A stretch of DNA of 24,427 nucleotides from DASWIP01 sp036397635 (GTDB taxonomy: Bacteria > Actinomycetota > AC-67): the NCBI GenBank assembly GCA_036397635.1, contig DASWIP010000013.1, forward strand, positions 1 through 24,427, given 5' to 3'. The notes below the pieces were generated by a model. It saw only the letters and a program-made list of their open reading frames with translations. It searched no databases and had not been told where the DNA came from. The translations under genes and the position numbers were made by a program. Positions 1 to 7,884 of the stretch are shown in pieces (the stretch's first letter is position 1; each line of letters opens with the position of its first letter).

Positions 1-44
1 CGCACGCCGAGGAGAAGCTCGGGTATCTCGCGCGCGTGCCCTGA
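1..44 (+). CDS. C-terminal tail of a probable metzincin-like protease (5' truncated by window edge)
   Basis: Only the last 13 codons and the TGA stop (42-44) are visible, in the frame starting at base 3. The tail reads HAEEKLGYLARVP, and the complete metzincin gene downstream ends HAEATIGTLVRVP; 8 of 13 residues are identical and both stop at the same point. I infer that this is the end of a tandem paralogue of the downstream metalloprotease. Nothing of its catalytic part lies in the window, so the assignment rests on the tail alone. Confidence 0.5.
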   Translation, partial: HAEEKLGYLARVP

Positions 45-1003
45 CGTCGCTCGGGGTCGCCGTCGGCGCGCTGCTCGCGCTCGCGACGCCTGCTGCGCCG
101 TCCGCGCCCAGGCCTCCGCGCGGCACGGAGCTGCTCGCGCCCGATGCTCGCTTCACGCGCTCGGATGCTCGCGGCCGTATCCGCGACGTCTCCGCGGATC
201 TGGATCGGGGGCACGCGAGCATCGCGAGCGCAGACGCGGCGTCGCCGGATGCGGCGTCGCCCACTGCCGCTTCGGTCACGAACGATGCCGTCGTCCCGGG
301 ACCGGTCTCGGTCGGGGCCGGGATCGCGAACTGCAGAATCCAGCCGTGCGGCGAGCTGACCGCGCGCGTGATCCTTGATGGCGACGCATTCTTCGACGCA
401 GTCGATCCCGACACGTGTCATGCCAGGCTGATCGAACGATTCGAGGCATCGGTCGGACCGTTCGCGGTGGCCGGTATCCGGTTCCGGGTGACCCAGGTGA
501 ACTGCCGGGACGTCGCCGATCTAGGCGGACCAGGGATCGATCCGCGCACTTATCTCGAGAATGCTCGCGCGGCGTGGGCCGGGGCGGGGCGCGACCGGTC
601 GATCGTGCACGTCGCGGCCGGGTTCGACTTCGGGAGCGGGCAGCCGGTCGGCGTCGCGTACACGCCGGGGGTGTGCACGCGCTACGACCCCGACCCCGGG
701 GACGATCTGCCGCCTGCCCAGCGTTGTCCCTACGGGGTGAGCGTCTGGCAGGCCGCTCCGCGGCCGGGCGCGTACGACGCAGGCGCCTCGCAGGCCGGGG
801 TCCTCGCCGCGCACGAGCTGGGGCATGCCTTCGGCGCGCGCCATGCGGACGCGAGCGGCTGCGTAACCGCGCCGCCGCGTACGGGGACGATCATGTGCGA
901 TCCGCTGCAGTTCGACGGCCCGGCCCGCTTCTCGTCCGCGGCGGTTCAGGCCATCAGGACACATGCCGAGGCAACCATCGGGACGCTCGTCCGCGTCCCC
1001 TGA
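2..1003 (+). CDS. Exported zinc metalloprotease, metzincin (HExxHxxGxxH) family; 5' end unresolved
   Basis: This is a predicted extracellular zinc endopeptidase. The zinc motif HELGHAFGARH is at 812-844 and is a complete HExxHxxGxxH metzincin signature; the methionine of the Met-turn follows in GTIMCDP. Several cysteines around the catalytic region suggest disulfides, as in secreted matrixin or reprolysin-like enzymes. The frame is open to the window edge. A hydrophobic signal-peptide stretch (LTSLGVAVGALLALATPAAP, about 41-100) preceded by arginines (RVSRAR) is followed by an Ala/Ser/Asp-rich linker. No ATG, GTG or TTG precedes that stretch in frame within the window. The GTG at 368 would remove the signal peptide and linker, so I reject it as the start. 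Possible true starts are upstream of base 1 or the CTG at 41, which overlaps the previous stop (CTGA). The exact M-family and the substrate are unknown. It ends 19 nt before ugd. Confidence 0.8.
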   Translation, partial: ARRGEARVSRARALTSLGVAVGALLALATPAAPSAPRPPRGTELLAPDARFTRSDARGRIRDVSADLDRGHASIASADAASPDAASPTAASVTNDAVVPGPVSVGAGIANCRIQPCGELTARVILDGDAFFDAVDPDTCHARLIERFEASVGPFAVAGIRFRVTQVNCRDVADLGGPGIDPRTYLENARAAWAGAGRDRSIVHVAAGFDFGSGQPVGVAYTPGVCTRYDPDPGDDLPPAQRCPYGVSVWQAAPRPGAYDAGASQAGVLAAHELGHAFGARHADASGCVTAPPRTGTIMCDPLQFDGPARFSSAAVQAIRTHAEATIGTLVRVP

Positions 1004-1022
1004 CGCACAACGAGGGGGAACC

Positions 1023-2312
1023 ATGAAGATCGCCGTCATCGGATCTGGCTATGTCGGATTGGTGACCGGCTCGTGCTTCGCCGAGCTGGGTAACGAGGTC
1101 GTCTGCGTCGACATCGACGAGGAGAAAGTGGCCAAGCTGTCCGCCGGCCAGATCCCGATCTACGAGCCCGGGCTGGACGAGGTAGTGGCGCGCGGCCTCG
1201 AGCGGGGGCGGCTGCGCTTCTCTACCTCCGCGGCCGAGGCGATCCGTGGCGCGCAGGTGGCCTTCATCTGCGTGCAGACTCCGTCGGCGGCCGACGGGTC
1301 GGCGGACCTGTCGCGCGTCGAGCAGGTGGCCGCCGACATCGCGTCGCATGCCGATGGGTACGTCGTCGTGATCACGAAATCGACGGTGCCGGTCGGGACG
1401 GCCGGGCGCGTGGAGCGCATCATCCGTGAGCAGCTTCCCGTCCAGGTCGAGTTCGACGTGGCTTCCAATCCGGAGTTCCTGCGCGAGGGCTCGGCCGTGT
1501 TCGACTTCATGCACCCCGACCGAATCGTGATCGGGACCGGCTCCGAGCGCGCGGCTGGTCTGCTCACCGACCTCTACCGGCCCCTGGGGGCACCGCTGAT
1601 CGTGACCGATACCCCCACCGCCGAACTGATCAAGTACGCGTCGAACACCTTCCTGGCGACCAAGATCAGCTTCATCAACGCCATCGCCAACCTGTGCGAT
1701 GCGGTCGGGGCCGACGTCAAGGACGTCGCGCTGGGGATGGGCTACGACTCTCGGATCGGCCTCGAGTTCCTCAAGCCCGGGCCCGGGTTCGGCGGCTCGT
1801 GCTTCCCCAAGGACTCGCGCGCGCTCATCGCGCTCGCCGCGCAGCACGACTACGACTTCCACCTCCTGCGCGGCGTACTCGAGATCAACGACGAGCAGCG
1901 CCGTGTCATCGTTCGCAAGCTGGAGCGGCAGTTGGGCACCCTGGCCGGCAAGACCGTGGCCGTCTGGGGCATCGCATTCAAGCCCAACACCGACGACGTG
2001 CGGGACTCTCCGGCGCTCGACATCGTCGAGCAGCTGCTCGCCGCCGGCGCGATCGTGCGCGGGTACGACCCTGTCGTCGGTGAGAACGTGTACGAGCGTC
2101 TGGGCATCACGCGCACAGCGGGTCCGATGGATGCGGCGACCGACGCCGACGCCGTCGTGCTGTTGACCGAATGGAACGAGTTCCGCTGGCTGGATTTCCA
2201 TCGCCTTGCCGAGGTGATGCGCTCGCCCGTGATCGTCGATGCCCGCAATCTGCTGGATCCGCCGGTGCTGCGCCAGCTCGGCTTCCGGTATGAAGGCGTC
2301 GGCCGCTCGTAG
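1023..2312 (+). CDS. ugd: UDP-glucose 6-dehydrogenase
   Basis: This cytoplasmic enzyme oxidises UDP-glucose to UDP-glucuronate with two NAD+ and supplies uronic acid for surface polysaccharide. The 429-residue product has the usual length for the UDP-glucose/GDP-mannose dehydrogenase family. The N-terminal Rossmann motif is GSGYVG (residues 7-12). The substrate-binding and catalytic loop GFGGSCFPKD carries the nucleophile Cys260. The C-terminal NAD/UDP-binding domain includes AVWGIAFKPNTDDVRDSP. I chose the ATG at 1023 because the family-conserved MKIAVIGSGYVG starts there and GAGGGGGA lies just upstream (about 1012-1019); the frame is open further 5' but that extension is not family sequence. 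Its neighbour is a DUF4012 protein, an association common in exopolysaccharide loci. The TAG stop (2310-2312) is also the first half of a possible -10 element for the next gene. Confidence 0.96.
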   Translation: MKIAVIGSGYVGLVTGSCFAELGNEVVCVDIDEEKVAKLSAGQIPIYEPGLDEVVARGLERGRLRFSTSAAEAIRGAQVAFICVQTPSAADGSADLSRVEQVAADIASHADGYVVVITKSTVPVGTAGRVERIIREQLPVQVEFDVASNPEFLREGSAVFDFMHPDRIVIGTGSERAAGLLTDLYRPLGAPLIVTDTPTAELIKYASNTFLATKISFINAIANLCDAVGADVKDVALGMGYDSRIGLEFLKPGPGFGGSCFPKDSRALIALAAQHDYDFHLLRGVLEINDEQRRVIVRKLERQLGTLAGKTVAVWGIAFKPNTDDVRDSPALDIVEQLLAAGAIVRGYDPVVGENVYERLGITRTAGPMDAATDADAVVLLTEWNEFRWLDFHRLAEVMRSPVIVDARNLLDPPVLRQLGFRYEGVGRS

Positions 2313-2315
2313 ACT
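2310..2315 (+). promoter_or_regulatory. Possible -10 element (TAGACT) for a leaderless DUF4012 transcript
   Basis: TAGACT matches the actinobacterial TANNNT -10 pattern and lies exactly 6 nt before the GTG at 2322, which would make the start codon the first transcribed base. There is no Shine-Dalgarno sequence in front of that GTG, as expected for a leaderless message. The element reuses the ugd stop codon. I see no convincing -35 hexamer. Confidence 0.35.
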
Positions 2316-2321
2316 CCCACC

Positions 2322-4049
2322 GTGCTCCTCGGACGCATGCGCCGATCCTCGCGCGCCGTCATCCTGGCGCTGACGCTGGGCGTGCTGGGTCTCGTGGTCT
2401 ACGGCGCCGGCTCCGCGTGGGCGGCCGTGGCCGACCTCCGCGAGGCCCGCGAGCTGCTCGTGCAAGCACAAGACCAGGTGCACGACCTCGCGTTCGAGGA
2501 CGCGCGTCGGACGCTTCGTCTCGCGCGGGGCGAGCTGGCCAGCGCAACCCGCCGTCTCGGCGTGCTTCCATTGCGTGTGGCCGCGCGGCTTCCCTACCTC
2601 GGCCGAAGCGTGCGCGCCGCCGATGATCTGACCGCGGCCGCATCGGCGGCCGCCGACGGCGCGACGATCGCACTCCGGGCGGCGGACCTCCTGCCGGCAG
2701 GGGAACGCTTCAGCATGAAGGACGGCCGGCTCCCGGCGGTTGACTGGGCCGAGGTCGCGGCGCTGTCGACGCGAGCCGCCGATGCGTTCGACCGTGCCGA
2801 GCGGTTCGCGCGTCGCGCACCGTCAAGGTTCGTCCCCGGCGTCATCGCCGACGCGCGCGCGCGTCTACTCGACGAGCTCGATGATGCAACGATCACCGCG
2901 CGCCGTCTGGCCGCAGGCGCGAGCATCCTGCCGTCGATGCTGGGGGAGCAGGGCGCGACGCGTCACCTCATCGTGGTGCAGAACGGCGCGGAGGCACGGG
3001 CGACGGGCGGGGCCATCGAGGCCGTCATGCTGCTGGAGGCGCGCGCGCGCGGTCTGGACCTGGTCCGGTCCGATCCCGACGAGCTGGCTCTCGGCACGCC
3101 CCGGGATCGGGATCGCGCGCATCGGTTGAACCTCGAGCCCGACTTCCCGGCCGTCGCAGAACTGATCGCCCGGACCTATCGCCGGGAGGTGGGCATCCGG
3201 CCCGACACCGTCATCGCCACCGATTCGGACGGCCTCGCGGCGATCCTGCGCATCGTGGGCGGCGTCACCGTGGACGGCCATCGGCTGACGGGGGAGAACC
3301 TCGTCACGTTCCTCTCACGCGATATCTTCGTCCATTACCCGACCGAGGAGGGGCAAGGGATCTTCCTCGCGCGCACCAGCGCTGCGATGTGGGGGCGGCT
3401 CACGCGAGGCGACTTCGAGGTGCGCGACATGATCGCTCAGTTGGGCTCCGCGGCGCGTCACAAGCACTTCCTCCTGTGGTCACGTGATCCGGAAGGACAA
3501 CGCGCCTTCGCGCGCCTCGGCGTGAGCGGCTCGATGCCGCGCGCGCCACGGAGCGGCGCGGTGCTCGCCGTGGTCGGGAACAACGCCGGACTCGCCGAGC
3601 TCGATCTCTCCGCGCGACGCGCGTGGAGTTACGACGCGGCGCTCGACGAGGAGGGGCGCGCGCACGAACGCCTCAGCGTCACCTTGCGCAACGACGCGCG
3701 GCGACGAGACATCCCGCCGGCTGTGTTGCGCAAGCAGCCGACGGGCGTCCTGATCCGCGACGAATCGATCACATCCGGCGGCATACGCGAGCGAGTGAGG
3801 CTCCAGGTTCCGCCGGGCGAGCGGCGTACGTTGCACGCCGAGGGAACGTTCGACATCACGCCGGGCGAGTTCCGGTTGCGGGTCTTCCGCCAGCCGGGGC
3901 TTCATTTCGACCAGGTCCGGATCCGGATCGTGCTGCCCGACGGCGCCCGGATACTCGAGGCGTCACCTGCGCTCCAGCTGCGTGGCGGCACCCTGACGTG
4001 GACGGGACGGCTCGAGCGTGACCTCGAGCTGCTCGTGAAGTACCGCTGA
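2322..4049 (+). CDS. DUF4012 family membrane-anchored protein, polysaccharide-locus type
   Basis: This is a 575-residue protein of unknown biochemical function. One N-terminal transmembrane segment (about residues 12-34, after the basic MRRSSR) anchors a large, probably extracytoplasmic part. A helical Ala/Arg-rich stretch (about 38-200) is followed by the DUF4012 core. Diagnostic segments are HLIVVQNGAEARATGGAIEA (about 216-235), the TVIATDSDGLAAILRIVGGV block, GENLVTFLSRDIF and the late VVGNNAGLAELDL block. DUF4012 proteins are usually encoded beside polysaccharide biosynthesis genes in Actinobacteria, which fits the adjacent ugd; a role in assembly or attachment of a glycan is inference. 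The GTG at 2322 is preferred because of the -10-like TAGACT six bases upstream. The ATG at 2337 is a possible alternative that would lose only five residues. A strong terminator follows 12 nt after the stop. Confidence 0.85.
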   Translation: MLLGRMRRSSRAVILALTLGVLGLVVYGAGSAWAAVADLREARELLVQAQDQVHDLAFEDARRTLRLARGELASATRRLGVLPLRVAARLPYLGRSVRAADDLTAAASAAADGATIALRAADLLPAGERFSMKDGRLPAVDWAEVAALSTRAADAFDRAERFARRAPSRFVPGVIADARARLLDELDDATITARRLAAGASILPSMLGEQGATRHLIVVQNGAEARATGGAIEAVMLLEARARGLDLVRSDPDELALGTPRDRDRAHRLNLEPDFPAVAELIARTYRREVGIRPDTVIATDSDGLAAILRIVGGVTVDGHRLTGENLVTFLSRDIFVHYPTEEGQGIFLARTSAAMWGRLTRGDFEVRDMIAQLGSAARHKHFLLWSRDPEGQRAFARLGVSGSMPRAPRSGAVLAVVGNNAGLAELDLSARRAWSYDAALDEEGRAHERLSVTLRNDARRRDIPPAVLRKQPTGVLIRDESITSGGIRERVRLQVPPGERRTLHAEGTFDITPGEFRLRVFRQPGLHFDQVRIRIVLPDGARILEASPALQLRGGTLTWTGRLERDLELLVKYR

Positions 4050-4061
4050 GCTGACGAACGG

Positions 4062-4104
4062 AAGAGGCCCTCTCCGAGCGATCGGGGAGGGCCTTTTCTC
4101 TTTT
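4062..4104 (+). terminator. Intrinsic terminator after the ugd-DUF4012 pair
   Basis: A 12-bp stem (4066-4077 with 4082-4093, one G-T pair) closes a GCGA tetraloop of the GNRA type and is followed by TTTTCTCTTTT. A short A-rich stretch precedes the stem and can pair with the first Ts, which would extend it. Stem, stable tetraloop and U-tract together make a textbook Rho-independent terminator, which is uncommon in such GC-rich DNA. Confidence 0.9.
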
Positions 4105-4145
4105 GTTGCGGCGCTTCAGGCGGGTTGTTGCGCGCTTCGGGCGGG
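4103..4145 (+). repeat. Two adjacent imperfect direct repeats of 22 and 21 nt
   Basis: The unit at 4103-4124 (TTGTTGCGGCGCTTCAGG plus CGGG) is followed at once by a second copy at 4125-4145 that differs by one deleted base and one substitution. The pair begins inside the T-tract of the terminator. The rest of the 290-nt spacer between 4050 and 4339 holds the terminator, this repeat and a possible -10 element near 4305; I see no riboswitch or small gene in it. Confidence 0.7.
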
Positions 4146-4304
4146 CGGCCGGAAGATCTCGTCTGGCGACGGCCCGCCTGGGATGAACCGAAGTCCTGTC
4201 TCGAGAGGTTCGCCGCCGCCGGTTCGCAATCCTTCCCGTAGCGTGGCCGGACACCGCGCAAGGCGGCATTAGCGGCAGGGTGTTCCGGAGGCCTCGGGTC
4301 CATC

Positions 4305-4313
4305 TGCTAGCCT
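4305..4313 (+). promoter_or_regulatory. Possible extended -10 promoter element (TGC-TAGCCT) for the permease-sulfurylase operon
   Basis: TGC followed by TAGCCT resembles an extended -10. The start site would be near 4320 and would leave a 20-nt leader containing the Shine-Dalgarno sequence. The same hexamer TAGCCT occurs in the stronger promoter candidate upstream of the subtilase gene. A -35 (TTCCGG, 4283-4288, 19-nt spacer) is poor. Confidence 0.35.
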
Positions 4314-4325
4314 CGCGCGCGCACG

Positions 4326-4334
4326 AGGGAGGAG
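4326..4334 (+). promoter_or_regulatory. Ribosome binding site that sets the permease start
   Basis: AGGGAGGAG ends 5 nt before the GTG at 4340. This places initiation at 4340 rather than at start codons farther upstream in the same open frame, which extends back to about 4280. Confidence 0.75.
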
Positions 4335-4339
4335 CGATT

Positions 4340-6121
4340 GTGCCCTGGGAAGCCTGGTTCACGCTGGCCGTCACGATGGGGACGGTCTGGGCCCTGGCGA
4401 CCGAGAAGCTCAGCCCGCCGCACGCGATGCTCGCCGCCGTCACGGTGCTGCTGGTCGCGGGCGTGGTCGAAGCGTCCGAAGCGTTCTCGGGCTTCTCCAA
4501 CGCTGCCCCCCTGACGGTCGCCGCCCTCTATGTCCTCGCCGGTGCGGTCGAGCGCACGGGTGTGCTCGAGCACCTCACCGCGCGCATCCTCGGCTCGGAG
4601 CCGCAGGAGCGGCGCAGCGAGCTCGCGCGCGTCCTGCTGCCGACCGCCGCCTCATCGGCCTTCCTGAACAACACGCCTATCGTCGCGATGATCGCGCCGG
4701 CGGTTGCCGGGTGGGCGCGCCGGACGGGCCGCTCGTCCTCGAAGTTCCTGATGCCGATCAGCTTCGCGGCGATCCTCGGCGGCTTGCTCACGGTGATCGG
4801 CACATCGACCAACCTCGTGGTCTCCGGCCTGCTCGACGAGGCCGGCCGCGAACCTATCGGGCTGTTCGAGATCGCCAAAGTGGGTGCGCCGATCGCCGTC
4901 GCGGGCTTGGTCGTGCTCGTCCTGATCGCACCCCGGCTGCTGCCGCAGCGCCGCGCACCCGGCGAGCATCTCACCGCCGAGACCCGCGAGTACACGGTTG
5001 AGATGACCATCGGCGCCGGCAGTCCGGTCGCCGGTCGCACGGTGGCCGAGGCCGGGCTGCGCAACCTCGAGGGCGTGTACCTGATCGAGCTGGAGCGCGC
5101 GGGCCACACCGTCGTCCCGGTTCCACCGGAGCACCTGCTGGAGGCGGGCGATCGGCTGATCTTCGCCGGCGCGGTCGAGCGCATCGTCGACCTGCAGCGC
5201 ATGCCGGGGCTGGCGGCCGCGGAAGACAAGCATTTCGACGTCGCTGGTGATGAGGGGGCCGGTCGCTTCTACGAGGTCGTCGTCTCGGGCGGCTCACCGC
5301 TGGCCGGCAGCACGCTCAAGGACGTCGGGTTCCGCGGTCGCTACGGCGCCGCGGTGTTCGCCGCGCATCGGGCGGGCGAACGCATCCAGGGCAAGCTGGG
5401 CGAGGTTCCGTTGCGGGCCGGCGACGTGCTGCTCGTGCTGACGGATTCGCGATGGGGCGATCGCTGGCGCGACCACCGGGATTTCCTGGTCGTCGCGGCA
5501 CTCGCCGGCACGCCGACGCTGCGCGCGGACAAGGCACGGATCGTCGGACTGATCGCCGCCGGGCTGCTGATCGCCGCGGGCACGGGCCTGCTGGACATCC
5601 TGCCGGCGGCCATGGTGGCCGGGTTGCTGCTGATCGGCACCAAGGTGCTGACCCGGGCCGAGGCTCGCGACGCGATCGACCTGGAGGTCGTGGTCACGAT
5701 CGCGGCGTCGTTCGGGCTCGGCGCCGCGATGAGCACCTCTGGGCTGGCCGAGCGGATCGGTTCACTTCTCGTCGACGGGCTCGGCGGCCTCGGGGACCTC
5801 GGGCTGCTCGCCGGCGTGCTGCTCGCGTCGATGATCCTGACCGAGATGATCACCAACAATGCGGCAGCGGTGCTGGTGTTCCCGATCGCGGTCGCTACCG
5901 CGCTGCAGGCGGGGCTGGACCCGCGACCGTTCGCGATCGCGGTCGCCGTCGGCGCGTCGAGCAGCTTCCTGACCCCGATCGGCTATCAGACCAACACGAT
6001 GGTTTACGGCATGGGCGGTTACCGGTTCGGCGATTTCGCCCGGGTCGGTGCGGCGTTGACCGGCGTGGTCTTCCTCGTCGCGCTCGCCGTCATCCCGGTA
6101 GCCTTTCCCCTGCACCCCTGA
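4340..6121 (+). CDS. SLC13-type (DASS) permease with two RCK_C domains, probable sulfate transporter
   Basis: This is an integral membrane anion transporter of 593 residues. The architecture is an N-terminal membrane half (about residues 5-200), a soluble middle with two RCK_C/TrkA-C-like domains (about 220-290 and 310-370) and a C-terminal membrane half (about 398-590). The paired asparagine-rich hairpin motifs of the ion-transporter superfamily are visible twice: LNNTPIVAM with GTSTNLV in the first half (about 109-160) and TNNAAAV with GYQTNTMV in the second (about 505-555). SLC13 permeases with central RCK_C domains are a known class that includes sulfate carriers such as SAC1-like proteins. 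The sat gene begins 18 nt downstream, almost certainly in the same operon, and this makes sulfate the likely substrate. Other small oxyanions or dicarboxylates cannot be excluded. The start is GTG 4340, fixed by the ribosome binding site. Confidence 0.88.
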   Translation: MPWEAWFTLAVTMGTVWALATEKLSPPHAMLAAVTVLLVAGVVEASEAFSGFSNAAPLTVAALYVLAGAVERTGVLEHLTARILGSEPQERRSELARVLLPTAASSAFLNNTPIVAMIAPAVAGWARRTGRSSSKFLMPISFAAILGGLLTVIGTSTNLVVSGLLDEAGREPIGLFEIAKVGAPIAVAGLVVLVLIAPRLLPQRRAPGEHLTAETREYTVEMTIGAGSPVAGRTVAEAGLRNLEGVYLIELERAGHTVVPVPPEHLLEAGDRLIFAGAVERIVDLQRMPGLAAAEDKHFDVAGDEGAGRFYEVVVSGGSPLAGSTLKDVGFRGRYGAAVFAAHRAGERIQGKLGEVPLRAGDVLLVLTDSRWGDRWRDHRDFLVVAALAGTPTLRADKARIVGLIAAGLLIAAGTGLLDILPAAMVAGLLLIGTKVLTRAEARDAIDLEVVVTIAASFGLGAAMSTSGLAERIGSLLVDGLGGLGDLGLLAGVLLASMILTEMITNNAAAVLVFPIAVATALQAGLDPRPFAIAVAVGASSSFLTPIGYQTNTMVYGMGGYRFGDFARVGAALTGVVFLVALAVIPVAFPLHP

Positions 6122-6139
6122 ACCCGAGAGAGGAACACG

Positions 6140-7876
6140 ATGGCCGACCACCTGATCGAACCGCATGGCGGCACGCTCGTCGACCTGTACGTCCCGGAGG
6201 CGCGCGCGGCCGAGCTGAAGGAGGGCTCACGCGACTGGCCTTCCTGGGATCTGACCGAGCGCCAGGTCTGCGACCTCGAGCTTCTGCTCAACGGTGGCTT
6301 CTCGCCGCTGCGCGGGTTCCAGGGCAAGGACGACTACGAGAAGGTCTGCTCGGACGCGCGCCTGGCCGATGGGACGTTGTGGCCGATGCCGATCACCCTC
6401 GACGTCACCGAGGAGTTCGCCGCCGGCGTCACGCCCGGCTCGTCGATCGCGTTGCGAGACGCCGAAGGCGTGATGCTCGCCGCGATGAACGTCTCCGACG
6501 TCTGGACGCCGGACCGGGAAGCGGAGGCCCAGCAGGTTTTCGGCACCACCAACTCCGAACATCCGGGCGTGGCTTTGTTGCTGGAACGCTCGAACCCGGT
6601 CTACATCGGGGGGGTCGTCGAAGGTCTGCAACCGCCGACGCATTACGACTTCCGGACGATCAGGCTCACCCCGGCGGAGGTTCGCGCCGAGTTCCAGCGG
6701 CTGGGGTGGCGCCGGGTCGTGGCGTTCCAGACCCGGAACCCGCTGCACCGCGCGCACTACGAGCTGACGTTGCGTGCCGCGAAGCAGGTCGAGGCCTCGC
6801 TGTTGATCCATCCGGTCGTCGGGATGACCAAGCCTGGTGATGTCGATCACTACACGCGTGTGCGCTGCTATCAGGCGCTGCTGCAGCGATACCCGAAGGA
6901 CACTGTGAAGCTGGCCTTGCTGCCGCTCGCGATGCGCATGGGCGGGCCGCGGGAGGCGATCTGGCACGCGATCATCCGCAAGAACCACGGGTGCACGCAT
7001 CTCATCGTGGGACGGGATCACGCCGGACCGGGTTCGGCCTCGGACGGCACGCCATTCTACGGCCCGTATGAGGCCCAGGACGCCCTGCGCAAGTACGAGG
7101 ACGAGATCGGCATCGTCATGGTGCCGTTCGAGATGATGGTCTACGTCGAGGACCAGGACCAGTACATGCCCGAGGCCGAGGTGGCGTCGGGAGCAAGGGT
7201 GCTGAACATCTCGGGCACCGAGCTGCGCCAGCGCCTCGCCGAAGGCCGGGAGATCCCCTCCTGGTTCAGCTTCCCCGAAGTGGTCAAGGAGTTGCGTCGC
7301 CGCGAACCTCCGCGGTCCAAGCGCGGCTTCACGGTGTTCTTCACCGGCCTGAGCGGATCCGGCAAGTCCACCATCGCCAACGCGCTGCTGGTCAAGCTGC
7401 TTGAGATGGGGGGCCGGCCGGTGACGCTGCTCGACGGGGATCTGGTCCGCAAGCACCTGTCGTCGGAGCTCGGATTCTCCAAGGAGCATCGCGATATCAA
7501 CATCCGCCGCATCGGGTACGTCGCCAGCGAGATCACCAAGAACTGCGGCATCGCGTTGTGCGCACCGATCGCTCCGTACGACAGCGTGCGCAAGGAGGTG
7601 CGGAAGATGATCGAGCCCCTGGGCGGGTTCATCCTCGTCCATGTCGCGACCACGATCGAAGTATGCGAGCAGCGCGACCGCAAGGGCCTGTACGCGAAGG
7701 CGCGCGCGGGCATCATCAAGGAGTTCACCGGGATCAGCGATCCCTACGAGGAGCCGGAGGACGCCGAGTTGGTGATCGACACCGGCGACATGAGCCCCGA
7801 GGAAACCTCCCAGGCGATCATCCTGCACCTCGAGCACGAGGGATACATCGGCGCGGCCGCCGACGAGGGAGCCTGA
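6140..7876 (+). CDS. sat: Bifunctional ATP sulfurylase - APS kinase (PAPS synthase)
   Basis: The protein makes adenosine 5'-phosphosulfate from ATP and sulfate and then phosphorylates it to PAPS. The 578 residues split into an N-terminal PUA-like plus catalytic homo-oligomeric ATP sulfurylase (about 1-385) and a C-terminal APS kinase (about 395-570). Sulfurylase motifs are QTRNPLHRAH (197-206, with the HxxH pair) and GRDHAGPG (291-298). The kinase has an intact P-loop GLSGSGKST (403-411), the DGDLVRKHL substrate loop and FTGISDPYEEP near the end. The complete P-loop separates it from fungal sulfurylases, whose kinase-like domain is a catalytically dead regulator. ATG 6140 follows GAGAGAGG at 6126-6133. 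No PAPS reductase, sulfite reductase or sulfotransferase lies in the window, so the fate of PAPS (assimilation or sulfation) cannot be settled here. Confidence 0.95.
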   Translation: MADHLIEPHGGTLVDLYVPEARAAELKEGSRDWPSWDLTERQVCDLELLLNGGFSPLRGFQGKDDYEKVCSDARLADGTLWPMPITLDVTEEFAAGVTPGSSIALRDAEGVMLAAMNVSDVWTPDREAEAQQVFGTTNSEHPGVALLLERSNPVYIGGVVEGLQPPTHYDFRTIRLTPAEVRAEFQRLGWRRVVAFQTRNPLHRAHYELTLRAAKQVEASLLIHPVVGMTKPGDVDHYTRVRCYQALLQRYPKDTVKLALLPLAMRMGGPREAIWHAIIRKNHGCTHLIVGRDHAGPGSASDGTPFYGPYEAQDALRKYEDEIGIVMVPFEMMVYVEDQDQYMPEAEVASGARVLNISGTELRQRLAEGREIPSWFSFPEVVKELRRREPPRSKRGFTVFFTGLSGSGKSTIANALLVKLLEMGGRPVTLLDGDLVRKHLSSELGFSKEHRDINIRRIGYVASEITKNCGIALCAPIAPYDSVRKEVRKMIEPLGGFILVHVATTIEVCEQRDRKGLYAKARAGIIKEFTGISDPYEEPEDAELVIDTGDMSPEETSQAIILHLEHEGYIGAAADEGA

Positions 7877-7884
7877 GCGGCCGT

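Noticed and set aside
144..359. Small Arg/Ser-rich open frame near the window start
   Set aside because: It overlaps the signal peptide and linker of the metzincin in another frame and has no ribosome binding site or domain.
368..370. GTG 368 as the start of the metzincin
   Set aside because: The frame continues upstream through a linker to a convincing signal peptide, which this start would discard.
1784..1795. Palindromic run CCCGGGCCCGGG in ugd
   Set aside because: It encodes the conserved KPGPGFGG loop, and Pro/Gly codons in GC-rich DNA explain it.
954..2483. Long minus-strand open frame antisense to ugd
   Set aside because: It is a shadow of a GC-rich coding strand: the translation is low complexity with many Arg, His, Asp and Val, lacks any family motif, and ugd on the other strand is unambiguous.
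4105..4339. Possible sulfur-responsive riboswitch (SAM type) upstream of the sulfate permease
   Set aside because: I could not find the conserved core or stems of a SAM riboswitch; only a direct repeat and a possible -10 were visible.
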